From the NCBI GenBank assembly GCA_948468225.1, contig CAOKHH010000002.1, positions 172,413 to 236,412 on the forward strand: a DNA stretch of 64,000 nucleotides, read 5' to 3'. The notes under the pieces are model-generated. The model saw only the letters and a program-made list of their open reading frames with translations. It was not told where the DNA came from and did no database searches. Made by a program: the position numbers and the translations under genes. The stretch comes from an uncultured Clostridia bacterium (GTDB lineage: Bacteria; Bacillota; Clostridia; TANB77; CAG-508). How positions within the stretch are numbered: position 1 is the stretch's first letter; each line of letters starts with the position of its first letter. Below, piece after piece: positions 47,845 through 55,819 of this stretch.

Positions 47845-49629
47845 CTATAAAGATATTTTTTCTACATCATAATTATTCTTTTCAGAATTTACATATTTTT
47901 GATAAGCTGATTCTTCATCTTTTCCATCACTAACTTGAATTGAATAATTTGTATTATCGCTTATTGTTCCATCTTCTTTTAAAGATGCGTTTTGAGCTTT
48001 TACTGTAACATACCAAGTATATGTTACTCCTGTTTTAGCTGATTTACAAGGTACTTTTATTATTCCTATAATCATATTTATTTGACTTGGATTTTTATCT
48101 GCTTTTTTTGTAAGAAGATACATAGATGCAACTTCAGGTGTTCCGAAACTTAAATCTTTATCTGTATCTTCATAAGCCTTTACATCTGCATATTTATAAT
48201 CTGTGCTTTCTCTTAACCAATATTTAAGATTATTTGAATTGTAATTTTCATGATTTTCACTTGCTTTTGAAGTTGCTTTACTTATAAAAGTTGTTTTTAA
48301 ATTACTTTTTACTGTATCAGTTATTTCTGAAATATTAAATATATATGCTGATTGCCCTTCTACTTTATATTCCATTTTTGTTTCTTTTAGTGTAACTTTC
48401 TTTTCATTAAATAACTCTTCATCCCATTTAACTGCTGTTATAGTAATAGTTTCTCCATTTGCAACACCTGTTGCTTTACTTGGCTTATATTCTATTGTTT
48501 TTAAAAATTCATCTGTGCTATTATTTACTACTGAAATACTTAAATTTGGTGACATTCCAGTAACTTCAACTTTTATGTCTTTAAATGCTTCTATTTCATC
48601 AGCATCATCAAGTCCTTCTATTTCTATTTTAGCTATATCAGATTCTAAAACAACTCCTGTACTTTCAAGATAATAATCATCAATTTCTACTTTTACTTCA
48701 AGTTCTTTTCCATTTTCTAAGTTTTCATTATTTTCAATATTTAATTTTATTCTATTTTTTAATCTTGATGTGATATCTTCTCCTAAGTCTTCTTCCATTT
48801 TATCAATGTCTAATTCTACTTCTGCTGTTGCATGTTTATTAAATCCTTTATATTCTACTTTTATGTACTTTGACATATCAAGTGTTTTTGCTTCATCTAT
48901 ACCTGATACTTTAATTTTTATAGTATTGCTTTTTAATTTTAATTTGTTTTTCTTTAAGAAACTAGAAGATATCTTTACATTTATTTCTAATTCGTCTCCA
49001 TTAGAATATTCCTTAGTATTATCAAATTCGAAGTCTACTTTTTCAACAAGTTTTTTAGCTACATCTTTGTCTTTTATTTTACTTTTTAAAGTTTTTTCAT
49101 TTAATTTTACAGTTGCAATAGCTTTTCCACTAAAACCTTTATATTCAACAGTAAAGCAATCTGATAAATCAATTGTTGTTGTTTTAAGAACTAAGAATAA
49201 AATTACTGCAATTATAGCAGCAACAACTGCTACAATTCCTGCCACTATTGCTTTAGTGTGTTTTTTTGTTGGAGCTTTATTCTCATTTGCTTCTTCCTTT
49301 ACTTCTTTAGTTTTTGGTTGCTCTTTTACTATTTCTTCTTTTATTTCTGGAGTTTCTACAATTTCTTCTTTTTCTACTTTCTCTTCTACCTTTGGTTCTT
49401 CTTTTAGCTCTGTTTTTGTTTCTTTTTTAGGTGTTGTTTCCTTTTTGTTTGATACTTTCTTAACAGATTCCTTTTTAGCTGGTTCTGGTTCTGTTTTTGT
49501 TTCTTTTTCACTAGATTTCTTTGCTTCTGTTTTTTCTACAGCCTTTTTAGGTTGTTTTGTTGAACTTGTTTTCTTTGTAGTATTCTCATTAGCTACTACT
49601 TGTTCTTCTTTTTGTTCATCTTTTTCCAT
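47845..49629 (-). CDS. Membrane-anchored repeat protein with Lys/Glu-rich N-terminus
   Basis: 594 residues. Residues 1-125 are almost entirely K, E, T, S, P (cytosolic, disordered), then a membrane helix (about 127-148, AIVAGIVAVVAAIIAVILFLVL), then an extracytoplasmic part made of tandem repeats of about 90 residues, with VEYKGFSGKAIATV, VEYKGFNKHATAEV and VEVTGMSPNLSISV marking successive units, and a C-terminal domain (YTWYVTVKAQNASLKEDG). Similar to other Firmicute surface proteins of unknown role. Own terminator. Confidence 0.82.
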   Translation of the reverse strand: MEKDEQKEEQVVANENTTKKTSSTKQPKKAVEKTEAKKSSEKETKTEPEPAKKESVKKVSNKKETTPKKETKTELKEEPKVEEKVEKEEIVETPEIKEEIVKEQPKTKEVKEEANENKAPTKKHTKAIVAGIVAVVAAIIAVILFLVLKTTTIDLSDCFTVEYKGFSGKAIATVKLNEKTLKSKIKDKDVAKKLVEKVDFEFDNTKEYSNGDELEINVKISSSFLKKNKLKLKSNTIKIKVSGIDEAKTLDMSKYIKVEYKGFNKHATAEVELDIDKMEEDLGEDITSRLKNRIKLNIENNENLENGKELEVKVEIDDYYLESTGVVLESDIAKIEIEGLDDADEIEAFKDIKVEVTGMSPNLSISVVNNSTDEFLKTIEYKPSKATGVANGETITITAVKWDEELFNEKKVTLKETKMEYKVEGQSAYIFNISEITDTVKSNLKTTFISKATSKASENHENYNSNNLKYWLRESTDYKYADVKAYEDTDKDLSFGTPEVASMYLLTKKADKNPSQINMIIGIIKVPCKSAKTGVTYTWYVTVKAQNASLKEDGTISDNTNYSIQVSDGKDEESAYQKYVNSEKNNYDVEKISL

Positions 49630-49704
49630 TTGTATCCTCCTTGTATTTTTTTAATATTATATCAGAAAAAATTTTAAATGTATACTAAAATATTATATTA
49701 TTTT

Positions 49705-49764
49705 TTATCTACTATATTCCCAAGTTTTGCCAAAATCTTTACTATAAAATTCATAATAAATCAT
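49705..49764 (-). pseudogene. Gene remnant with an Asp-box motif
   Basis: An 18-codon frame ending in YSKDFGKTWEYSR and stop; SKDFGKTW fits the Asp-box S-x-D-x-G-x-T-W of beta-propeller proteins. Isolated, so likely the tail of a degraded gene. The rest of 49630-49806 shows no other feature. Confidence 0.25.
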
Positions 49765-49806
49765 TAGAAATATTATATATGTATATTAATTTTCACTCAG
49801 AAATAT

Positions 49807-49952
49807 TTAATATCCCATCTGTTTTTGTATTCCTAATCCATCCCCAATACAAATTAATGTTTCAATTTTGCCTTTTTTTGTAGTTTTTAAACCTGCAATA
49901 AAGTTCATCTTCTTATCTTCTCTTAAAACTTCTTTAGGCGCTTCTATTTATT
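49807..49952 (-). pseudogene. Gene remnant
   Basis: A frame of about 45 codons (..EVLREDKKMNFIAGLK, then GKIETLICIGDGLGIQKQM) with no suitable start and an in-frame stop upstream. It has host-like composition and protein-like sequence but no recognisable family. Probably a decayed gene together with the fragment at 49705-49764. Confidence 0.25.
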
Positions 49953-50006
49953 TTATTTCTTCTTTATTTACATTTTACTAAAATATTTACAATACTATGG
50001 TTAAAA

Positions 50007-50100
50007 GTGAATAGTACAAATGTGCTCAATATATTTTATACAATTATTTATTATTCATCATTAACTCTTCACTATTAACTGCGACTTGTTAAAGTCGCAC
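50007..50100. repeat. tRNA-adjacent AGTGAATAGT/GCGACTTGT repeat, copy 2
   Basis: Blocks GTGAATAGTACAAATGTGCT (50007-50026) and CACTATTAACTGCGACTTGT..AAAGTCGCAC (50070-50100), matching 28951-29026. A third partial (AGTTAATAGTGAATA) lies at about 50335-50350 on the other side of tRNA-Gln. Confidence 0.65.
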
Positions 50101-50102
50101 AT

Positions 50103-50124
50103 TTGGCTGGGGTAGTAGGATTCG
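50103..50124. repeat. Partial duplicate of the tRNA-Gln 3' end
   Basis: 22 bases identical to 50218-50239, the 3' end and half T-arm of tRNA-Gln (TTGGCTGGGGTAGTAGGATT, CG). This is the pattern left by tRNA-targeted integration, but the 94 bases between the copies carry no integrase or coding gene. Confidence 0.6.
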
Positions 50125-50147
50125 GCAAGCCGCGTCCTAAAAATAGT

Positions 50148-50199
50148 CCACTGGACTATTTTTGCCTTCATTTTATTCAGGCACGTCCTTTTCGAATCC
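50148..50199. repeat. tRNA-proximal repeat, copy B
   Basis: CCACTGGAC, TTTTTGCCTT and GGCACGTCCTTTTCGAATCC as at 7952-8003, between the two tRNA-Gln 3' copies. Confidence 0.6.
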
Positions 50200-50218
50200 T
50201 TCTACAGATATTCTTTGT

Positions 50219-50293
50219 TGGCTGGGGTAGTAGGATTCGAACCTACGAAATGTCGGAGTCAGAGTCCGATGCCTTACCGCTTGGCGATACCCC
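50219..50293 (-). tRNA. tRNA-Gln (CTG)
   Basis: 75 bases including encoded CCA (TGG at 50219-50221). Acceptor GGGGTAT, D-arm GCCAAGCGGTAAGGC, anticodon loop CTCTGAC giving CTG, T-loop GGTTCGAATCC. Confidence 0.9.
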
Positions 50294-50351
50294 AATGTGA
50301 GTGTGTGGATTACATCCACACAGTGAATAATAAATAGTTAATAGTGAATAA

Positions 50352-50993
50352 TTATAATATGTTTTTTAATTCGGTTATATTATGTATAATGGTGTAATTT
50401 TGATTTTCTTCTTTGGTTACGTTTGGATTTAGGTATATTGCCTTCATTCCTACGTTTATTGCACCTTGTATATCTTTTTTAAAGCTATCTCCAATCATTA
50501 TGCATTCTTCTGGCGATTTGTCCTCCATTGCTATTATAAATCCTTCTTTATTTGGTTTTACTTTAAAACTTTCACTGGTAAATACTTTTTCGAAATAATT
50601 ATTTATTCCAAAATTTTCTAGCCTAATTATTTGTGCATCTTTAAACCAATTCGTTAATATTACTAGTTCATATTTTTTATTAAGATACTCCAATGTAGTA
50701 ATTATATCAACATTTTCTTTAGGTACACATTTCCCAAAAATTTTAAATGTAATATCTAAAAAATTCATATTGAAATTATAGCCAGTTACTTTATTTATAT
50801 GTTCTAACATTTTTTGTTTATTGTAATATTGGTGATATTTCTCATAACTACCTACTGCACTAATTATTTTATCTAATAAATCTTTACTACCTTTGATATT
50901 TAATTCTTGAAGCACTTCTGCTAATGTATTCCAGTATTCCTCTTTCCATTCAATTAGTGTATCATCTACATCAAATATTAATCTTTTTACCAT
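50352..50993 (-). CDS. HAD-family hydrolase
   Basis: 213 residues. Motif I FDVDDTLIEW (residues 7-16, nucleophile Asp), motif II VILTNW near 118, motif IV MIGDSFKKDIQGA near 170. YjjG/pyrimidine 5'-nucleotidase-like haloacid dehalogenase phosphatase; substrate unknown. Divergent from the zinc-ribbon gene. Confidence 0.9.
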   Translation of the reverse strand: MVKRLIFDVDDTLIEWKEEYWNTLAEVLQELNIKGSKDLLDKIISAVGSYEKYHQYYNKQKMLEHINKVTGYNFNMNFLDITFKIFGKCVPKENVDIITTLEYLNKKYELVILTNWFKDAQIIRLENFGINNYFEKVFTSESFKVKPNKEGFIIAMEDKSPEECIMIGDSFKKDIQGAINVGMKAIYLNPNVTKEENQNYTIIHNITELKNIL

Positions 50994-51044
50994 AATTCCT
51001 CTATATCCTTTATAATACTGTCATTATACTAGTTTAATTTATGC

Positions 51045-51073
51045 TTGTCAATTAAATTAGTATATGATATAAT
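51045..51073 (+). promoter_or_regulatory. Promoter of the zinc-ribbon gene
   Basis: TTGTCA (51045-51050), 17-base spacer, TATAAT (51068-51073), about 38 bases before the start. Confidence 0.8.
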
Positions 51074-51110
51074 TTTATTTGCATAAAATAATATTAAGGG
51101 GGATTTTTAA

Positions 51111-51527
51111 ATGGACTTTTTTCAAAAATTAGGAAATACACTATCAAATACAGGAAAAGATATAGCTAAAAAAACAAAAGATATGTCAGACATATCTAAA
51201 TTAAATCATGAAATTACAAAACAACAAGAAGCAATCGCTAAAACATATAGTCAAATTGGTAAATTTTATTTTGAAAACTATTCAGAATTAGATTATCCTG
51301 AATTAAAAGAATTTTGCAATTCCATAAAAGAAGCTAATCAAAAAATCGAAGATTTTAAAGCAGAAATTATACAAATAAAAGGAATTATTAACTGCCCAAA
51401 TTGCAAAGCTGAAGTTTCTACTACAGCTGCTTTTTGTGGAAGCTGCGGTTATAAACTAAAAGAAGAAACAGAAAATAGCGAAGTTGCTGAAGAACCATCT
51501 GAAAGCACGGATTCAAACGAAGAATAA
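51111..51527 (+). CDS. Coiled-coil protein with C-terminal zinc ribbon
   Basis: 138 residues. N-terminal amphipathic MDFFQKLGNTLSNTGKDIAK, coiled coil (about 25-95), zinc ribbon CPNC..CGSCG (about 101-118) and an acidic tail. A common small Firmicute protein class of unknown function. TGC-GGT at 51444-51449 contains CGG across a codon boundary with no shift. SD AGGGGG. Confidence 0.82.
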   Translation: MDFFQKLGNTLSNTGKDIAKKTKDMSDISKLNHEITKQQEAIAKTYSQIGKFYFENYSELDYPELKEFCNSIKEANQKIEDFKAEIIQIKGIINCPNCKAEVSTTAAFCGSCGYKLKEETENSEVAEEPSESTDSNEE

Positions 51528-51558
51528 AATTAAGTTTTTTGTGAACTATTTTTATATG

Positions 51559-51742
51559 TTTAATCGAACAAGTAATAAAAATAAAATAACGAATGCAAAT
51601 GGAAAAATTTTAGAAATTCTTATGTAGATTTTATGGAAAGAGTTCGCGCTTGTCGCGGAAGGGTGCCATAAAATCAAATTAGAATTTATTAGATTTTGCA
51701 ATGTAGCCGAGTTATTTTATTTTTATTACTTGTTCGATTAAA
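51559..51742. repeat. 120-bp conserved core inside a palindrome, copy B
   Basis: Perfect 32-base inverted arms 51559-51590 and 51711-51742 (TTTAATCGAACAAGTAATAA..) enclosing exactly 120 bases (51591-51710), the reverse complement of the core at 18774-18893 with about eight substitutions. Arms share no sequence with those of copy A. Lies between convergent zinc-ribbon and DUF2207 genes. Confidence 0.85.
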
Positions 51743-51759
51743 TTTTTATTTATTAGCTT

Positions 51760-53679
51760 TTACCAGCCTCCGCCGCCTCCGGCCTCCGGCCACCTCCACC
51801 AGAAAATCCGCCCCCTCCGGCCTCCTGATGAGAATCCACTTCCTCCTCCAGAAGAACTTGGATGCACTGATGCTGATGATATACCACTTCTAAAGCTTGA
51901 TGAGAAACTACTTGTAAAAGCAGCTGCATGGAATGCTGAACCATAATACATTCCTGTACACCAAGTTGGTTCATAATTATATTGCTCTAAAAGCCCCTCA
52001 AATTTCTTAGCCCATTCATTTTCTAATCCTAACGCATAGGCATAAGGGAAATATGTATCAAAAGTTTCTGGTGTTTGCATTTTTATTTCATCTTCACTTG
52101 CTGTTTTTATAAACAATTTAAATCCTTCTATTTCATCTTTTATTCTTCTTCCCTCTTCAGTATAAGCTTTAATCAAAAATGCATATATAACATTTATAAG
52201 TACTAATAACAATATTAGCACTGCTAAACCTGTTCCTATAAAATGTATTAAAACTCCTATTCCAATTACTTCTCCTATTAAAAATGGTAACGCAAAAATT
52301 ATTTTTCCAAAACTTCCTAAACTACTTCTGCCTTTAAGCATCGCTACTATTCCAATAGTCCATACCGTTAACCATATTGACATAAATGGTATAATGAACA
52401 TTTCTTCTGTTGCATTATTTGAAAAAATTACTGATATTATAGCAACAATAATTGACATTATTGCAGAAATTACAACTAATCCAGAATTTCTCTTATACAT
52501 TTGCCCATTAAATTTCTTTTTCAAAAAGCTCTTTTGTCCAATTTGCATAGTTTCTAGTTTTCTTTGTAAATAACTACTATATTCTAATATCGCAGTATTC
52601 GGCAATGAGTTGTATATATCTTTTTCATCTTCAGTTAAATCATCTCGTAACACTATATCTTGTTTTTCTAAAGTCATTTTGTTTGATTTTATTCCAAATA
52701 TTTTCTGCTCCATATTGTCTATTCTTATATAGCCCTTTACTGCAAGATTTAAAATAGATGCCTCAAATACCTTATCATATCCCCCCATTGAATCTATATA
52801 CTTTACTTCTGCTGGAGATAGTCCCTCTGGAGGATTATATCTTGGTATTATTATATCTTTTTTAGGGTCTTTTCCTACCTTGCACCAAGTTATAAAACAA
52901 TAAACTATAATAATTGCTGTACAACAAAGTCCTATTAGTACTCCTCTATTGTCTTCAAACCAGTAACCTATATACTCTTGTGCTGTAGGTTCATGAACTA
53001 ATCCCTTTTCAAATCCAACTACTATTGTTAGCCCTTCTTTTGAATACAAATTGCTTGTCGTAGAAAAAGTAACTGTATTATTGTATTCGTTTTTTTGTGC
53101 TATATATTCTTTCTCTGTTGAACCTTGTGCTCCTGTATATGCTTCAAAATTAACCTTACTCATATCAGCATTATTAGGCAAATGAACAACAGCTTTTACT
53201 TCATCTATTGTAAAACTCCATCCATTTCCAGTTACATTCCAATATAATTCATCATGGTCATCAAAATACCCAATTTGTCTATTAGTTTCATACTTTATTG
53301 TATATGTATAATATCCTGATTTTAATGTTTTATCAGAATCCCCTATATATACTCTAACACCATTTTTTTGTTTTTCTATTTTGTATGGTTCACTCTTTCC
53401 ATCTTTTAAAACTTCCAAAATTTCAAATCCTACATTATAGTTATTCCCTTGATTATCTTTATATTTCGTAGGGAAATCTCTATATATACCCTTTTTTATA
53501 TTGTTTCCTCCTGCATACACTTCTATTGTTTCTTCTACAATCATACTTGCATCTTCATTGATATATATTTCAGATTCATAATTTAATATTTTTTCTCTTG
53601 AAACTACTGCATTTGTTATTGTAGGAACTAATATTACTGATAACATTAACATTAAAAATATCTTTTTAATTGTTTTCAT
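51760..53679 (-). CDS. DUF2207 membrane protein, three CGGA sites in the glycine-rich tail
   Basis: 638 residues after skipping three Cs. Signal peptide (1-24), extracytoplasmic DUF2207 domain (about 25-240), membrane helix (about 243-264), cytosolic region, two further helices (about 405-445 and 465-500) and a glycine-rich tail. The tail read conventionally is RRGRIFWWRWPEAGGGGGW. With C skipped at 51816-51819, 51785-51788 and 51778-51781 it becomes an almost pure glycine tract with GGFSGGG and a final W, the standard end of this family. Three +1 shifts sum to one codon, so the same TAA is reached. Pairs with LemA upstream. Confidence 0.92.
   Translation of the reverse strand: MKTIKKIFLMLMLSVILVPTITNAVVSREKILNYESEIYINEDASMIVEETIEVYAGGNNIKKGIYRDFPTKYKDNQGNNYNVGFEILEVLKDGKSEPYKIEKQKNGVRVYIGDSDKTLKSGYYTYTIKYETNRQIGYFDDHDELYWNVTGNGWSFTIDEVKAVVHLPNNADMSKVNFEAYTGAQGSTEKEYIAQKNEYNNTVTFSTTSNLYSKEGLTIVVGFEKGLVHEPTAQEYIGYWFEDNRGVLIGLCCTAIIIVYCFITWCKVGKDPKKDIIIPRYNPPEGLSPAEVKYIDSMGGYDKVFEASILNLAVKGYIRIDNMEQKIFGIKSNKMTLEKQDIVLRDDLTEDEKDIYNSLPNTAILEYSSYLQRKLETMQIGQKSFLKKKFNGQMYKRNSGLVVISAIMSIIVAIISVIFSNNATEEMFIIPFMSIWLTVWTIGIVAMLKGRSSLGSFGKIIFALPFLIGEVIGIGVLIHFIGTGLAVLILLLVLINVIYAFLIKAYTEEGRRIKDEIEGFKLFIKTASEDEIKMQTPETFDTYFPYAYALGLENEWAKKFEGLLEQYNYEPTWCTGMYYGSAFHAAAFTSSFSSSFRSGISSASVHPSSSGGGSGFSSGGRRGRIFWWRWPEAGGGGGW
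51778..51781 (-). other. CGGA recoding site, DUF2207 Gly633
   Basis: GGC C GGA; third of three closely spaced sites. Confidence 0.85.
51785..51788 (-). other. CGGA recoding site, DUF2207 Gly631
   Basis: GGC C GGA; only one codon separates it from the third site. Confidence 0.85.
51816..51819 (-). other. CGGA recoding site, DUF2207 Gly621
   Basis: GGC C GGA; first site, opening the glycine-rich tail. Confidence 0.85.
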
Positions 53680-53707
53680 ATGTGTCTCCTTTCAAAATTT
53701 GGATAAT

Positions 53708-53734
53708 GGGCGGCCAGAGTCGTCCTCCCCTACA
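53708..53734. repeat. CCCTACA palindrome
   Basis: GGGCGGCCAGAGTCGTCCTC then CCCTACA, between DUF2207 and lemA; it ends adjacent to the lemA stop. Confidence 0.65.
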
Positions 53735-54277
53735 TTACATATTTACTTTTGGTGTTTGCCTTGTTACAAGGTCTACTTCAAAGAATTCTGTTTCTTTACA
53801 ACCAAACAACTTTGCTAATATATTATTTGGAAACTTTTGAATTAGTATATTATAATTTCTTGTAGTTCCATTATAGTATCTTCTAGCATTTTCTATTGTT
53901 TCTTCTACTTTAACTAAATTATCTTGAAATTTAATAAAGCCTTCACTTGCTTTTAAATCTGGATAGTTTTCCATTATAGCTAATATACTTTTTATATCAG
54001 ATGTAAAGTTAGTTTCTAGTCCACTTCTTTCATTTATATTAGTAACATCGCTTCTTAACTTAGCAACTTTTTCTAAAATATCCCCTTCATAATTTGCATA
54101 CCCTTTTACTGTTTCTACTAAATTTGGTATTAAATCATATCTTTGCTTTAATGCAACATCTACATTACTAAATGCTTCTTTATTCATATTTCTTGCATGA
54201 ACAATTCTATTGTATGTAATAATTACATAAAGCAATATTACTGCTATTACAATGCTAACTACTATTGTTGGATTCAT
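53735..54277 (-). CDS. lemA: LemA family protein
   Basis: 180 residues. N-terminal membrane anchor (about 4-22, IVVSIVIAVILLYVIITYN) then the LemA domain: NKEAFSNVDVALKQRYDLIPNLVETVKGYANYE and NLVKVEETIENARRYYNGTTRNYN. The family is typically encoded with a DUF2207 glycine-rich membrane protein, as here. Function unclear. Confidence 0.94.
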   Translation of the reverse strand: MNPTIVVSIVIAVILLYVIITYNRIVHARNMNKEAFSNVDVALKQRYDLIPNLVETVKGYANYEGDILEKVAKLRSDVTNINERSGLETNFTSDIKSILAIMENYPDLKASEGFIKFQDNLVKVEETIENARRYYNGTTRNYNILIQKFPNNILAKLFGCKETEFFEVDLVTRQTPKVNM

Positions 54278-54319
54278 AATAAACCTCCTTTTTTATTTTT
54301 ACAATTATTACAAAAAAAA

Positions 54320-54994
54320 CTACATAGAATATAATAAAATGCATAAAAACTGTAACAAACTTCCTAATAAAATAAACAAATGGAATATTGAATGCATATA
54401 TTTATGCTTTTTACCTACACCATACAATACTGCACCTATTGTATAAGCAACACCACCACTTACAAGCAACGCAACACCTGCTGTTCCCAACACTTGTGGT
54501 AACAATCCAAATTTTATAACAATACACCATCCCATAATTAAATAGCATATCATTGAGAATTTTTTATATTTTTTTAAATCTATTGAATTTAATATAATAC
54601 CAAGTATTGCCACAAACCATATAACTCCAAATATTGTCCATCCAGCTATAGGATCAACTTTTCTAATGCTGGATAAAGCTATTGGAGTATAACATCCTGC
54701 AATAAGTAAAAATATTGAACAATGATCTAAAACTTGAAATACTTTTTTAGAAAATCTTTTAGGATTTAATCCATGATATATACTAGACATTGTATATAAT
54801 AAAATCATCGTAAAACCATATATAGCGCCACTAACAACTCCATATCCATTCCCATGTATTGCAGCAAAAACAACACATAATACTGTTGCAATAACTCCTA
54901 ACGCTCCTCCTACAATATGAGAAGTCATATTAAAAATTTCTTCTCCTTTTGTGTATGTAGGTAATATTCTATCTCTTAATTTTGTTCTCTTCAT
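54320..54994 (-). CDS. Hemolysin III / PAQR-family membrane protein
   Basis: 224 residues with about seven membrane helices. Conserved EIFNMTSHIVGGALG, SSIYHGL and MHSIFHLFILLGSLLQF carry the metal-binding His/Asp residues of the family. Bacterial members are of uncertain function despite the name. Confidence 0.92.
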   Translation of the reverse strand: MKRTKLRDRILPTYTKGEEIFNMTSHIVGGALGVIATVLCVVFAAIHGNGYGVVSGAIYGFTMILLYTMSSIYHGLNPKRFSKKVFQVLDHCSIFLLIAGCYTPIALSSIRKVDPIAGWTIFGVIWFVAILGIILNSIDLKKYKKFSMICYLIMGWCIVIKFGLLPQVLGTAGVALLVSGGVAYTIGAVLYGVGKKHKYMHSIFHLFILLGSLLQFLCILLYSM

Positions 54995-55017
54995 ATTTAT
55001 AATCTCCTATGCAAATA

Positions 55018-55818
55018 TTATTGCGGGTCGTCGGGGACGCTGACCCCTACATGTTTAATGTACTTTATGTGTTCTACATTGCTATTTTTGCTTCTTTCCA
55101 CCATTTTATTATATACTCTATTTCTTAAATCAATTCTTCTTTCTTTTGCACTTAAATTTTCATCTGGAAAAAATGGTCCATCTACATATGTTACAATTTG
55201 AATTTTATCATTATTTTTACCATAGCTTTGATATGTATTTGTTACACAAAATGATGGAACATTTAAATCTATAGGGTATTTAAATGATACTTCTTTAAAT
55301 GGTCTAATTTTTGTATAATATGGCCAAATATGTGCTTCTGGAAATATTGTAACTGAATATCCTTTTTCTATTTTTCCATTTATACTTTCTAAAAATTTTT
55401 TCATTCCCTGTCTTTTGGTTGGAATTGGTATCGCACCAAGCATTTGTACAATATTTCCTAAAAATTTCATTGAAACATTTTCAGGATTTACAATTAAAAA
55501 GTTTCTTTTAGGAAAAATTGTATTAGTTATAATAAAAGTATCTGCAAAACTTTGAGTATGATTTCCATATACAAAATATCCCTGTTTTTTATATGGTTTC
55601 AACAAGTCTTTTCCTACATATTTTATTTTAAATTTTACTTTTACATATATAAACTTTATTGGAACACTTAAAACATTCTGTACCAACCAACCTGTAGTTC
55701 TCCAAAATATATTTTTATGCTCATATTTATAATTTTCATCTATTTGTTTTGGAGTTATTTTTGCAGTTGAAAATTCATCATTCAATTCATCTGAATAATA
55801 TATTATTTGTTTTTCCAT
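55018..55818 (-). CDS. 1-Acyl-sn-glycerol-3-phosphate acyltransferase-like, C-terminus in a repeat
   Basis: 266 residues from the ATG at 55818 (AAAGGA eight bases upstream). PlsC-type acyltransferase: GNHTQSFADT near residue 90 (HX4D variant) and FPEAHIWPY near 170. The last ten residues (VGVSVPDDPQ) are encoded by a CCCTACA palindrome (55023-55051), so insertion extended or replaced the native C-terminus. Overlaps the upstream fusion gene region; part of a glycolipid cluster. Confidence 0.85.
   Translation of the reverse strand: MEKQIIYYSDELNDEFSTAKITPKQIDENYKYEHKNIFWRTTGWLVQNVLSVPIKFIYVKVKFKIKYVGKDLLKPYKKQGYFVYGNHTQSFADTFIITNTIFPKRNFLIVNPENVSMKFLGNIVQMLGAIPIPTKRQGMKKFLESINGKIEKGYSVTIFPEAHIWPYYTKIRPFKEVSFKYPIDLNVPSFCVTNTYQSYGKNNDKIQIVTYVDGPFFPDENLSAKERRIDLRNRVYNKMVERSKNSNVEHIKYIKHVGVSVPDDPQ
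55023..55051. repeat. CCCTACA palindrome translated at an acyltransferase C-terminus
   Basis: GCGGGTCGTCGGGGACGCTG then ACCCCTACA; read on the minus strand as VGVSVPDDP. Confidence 0.7.
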
Positions 55819-55819
55819 A

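Noticed and set aside
48770..49654. 294-residue plus-strand frame opposite the Lys/Glu-rich protein
   Set aside because: The mirror of a low-complexity region; no ribosome binding site and a Ser/Phe-rich nonsense composition.
51753..51974. Short minus-strand frame rich in Gln and Gly overlapping DUF2207
   Set aside because: An out-of-frame reading of the DUF2207 3' end; its tail gives part of the glycine tract only because that region is shifted.
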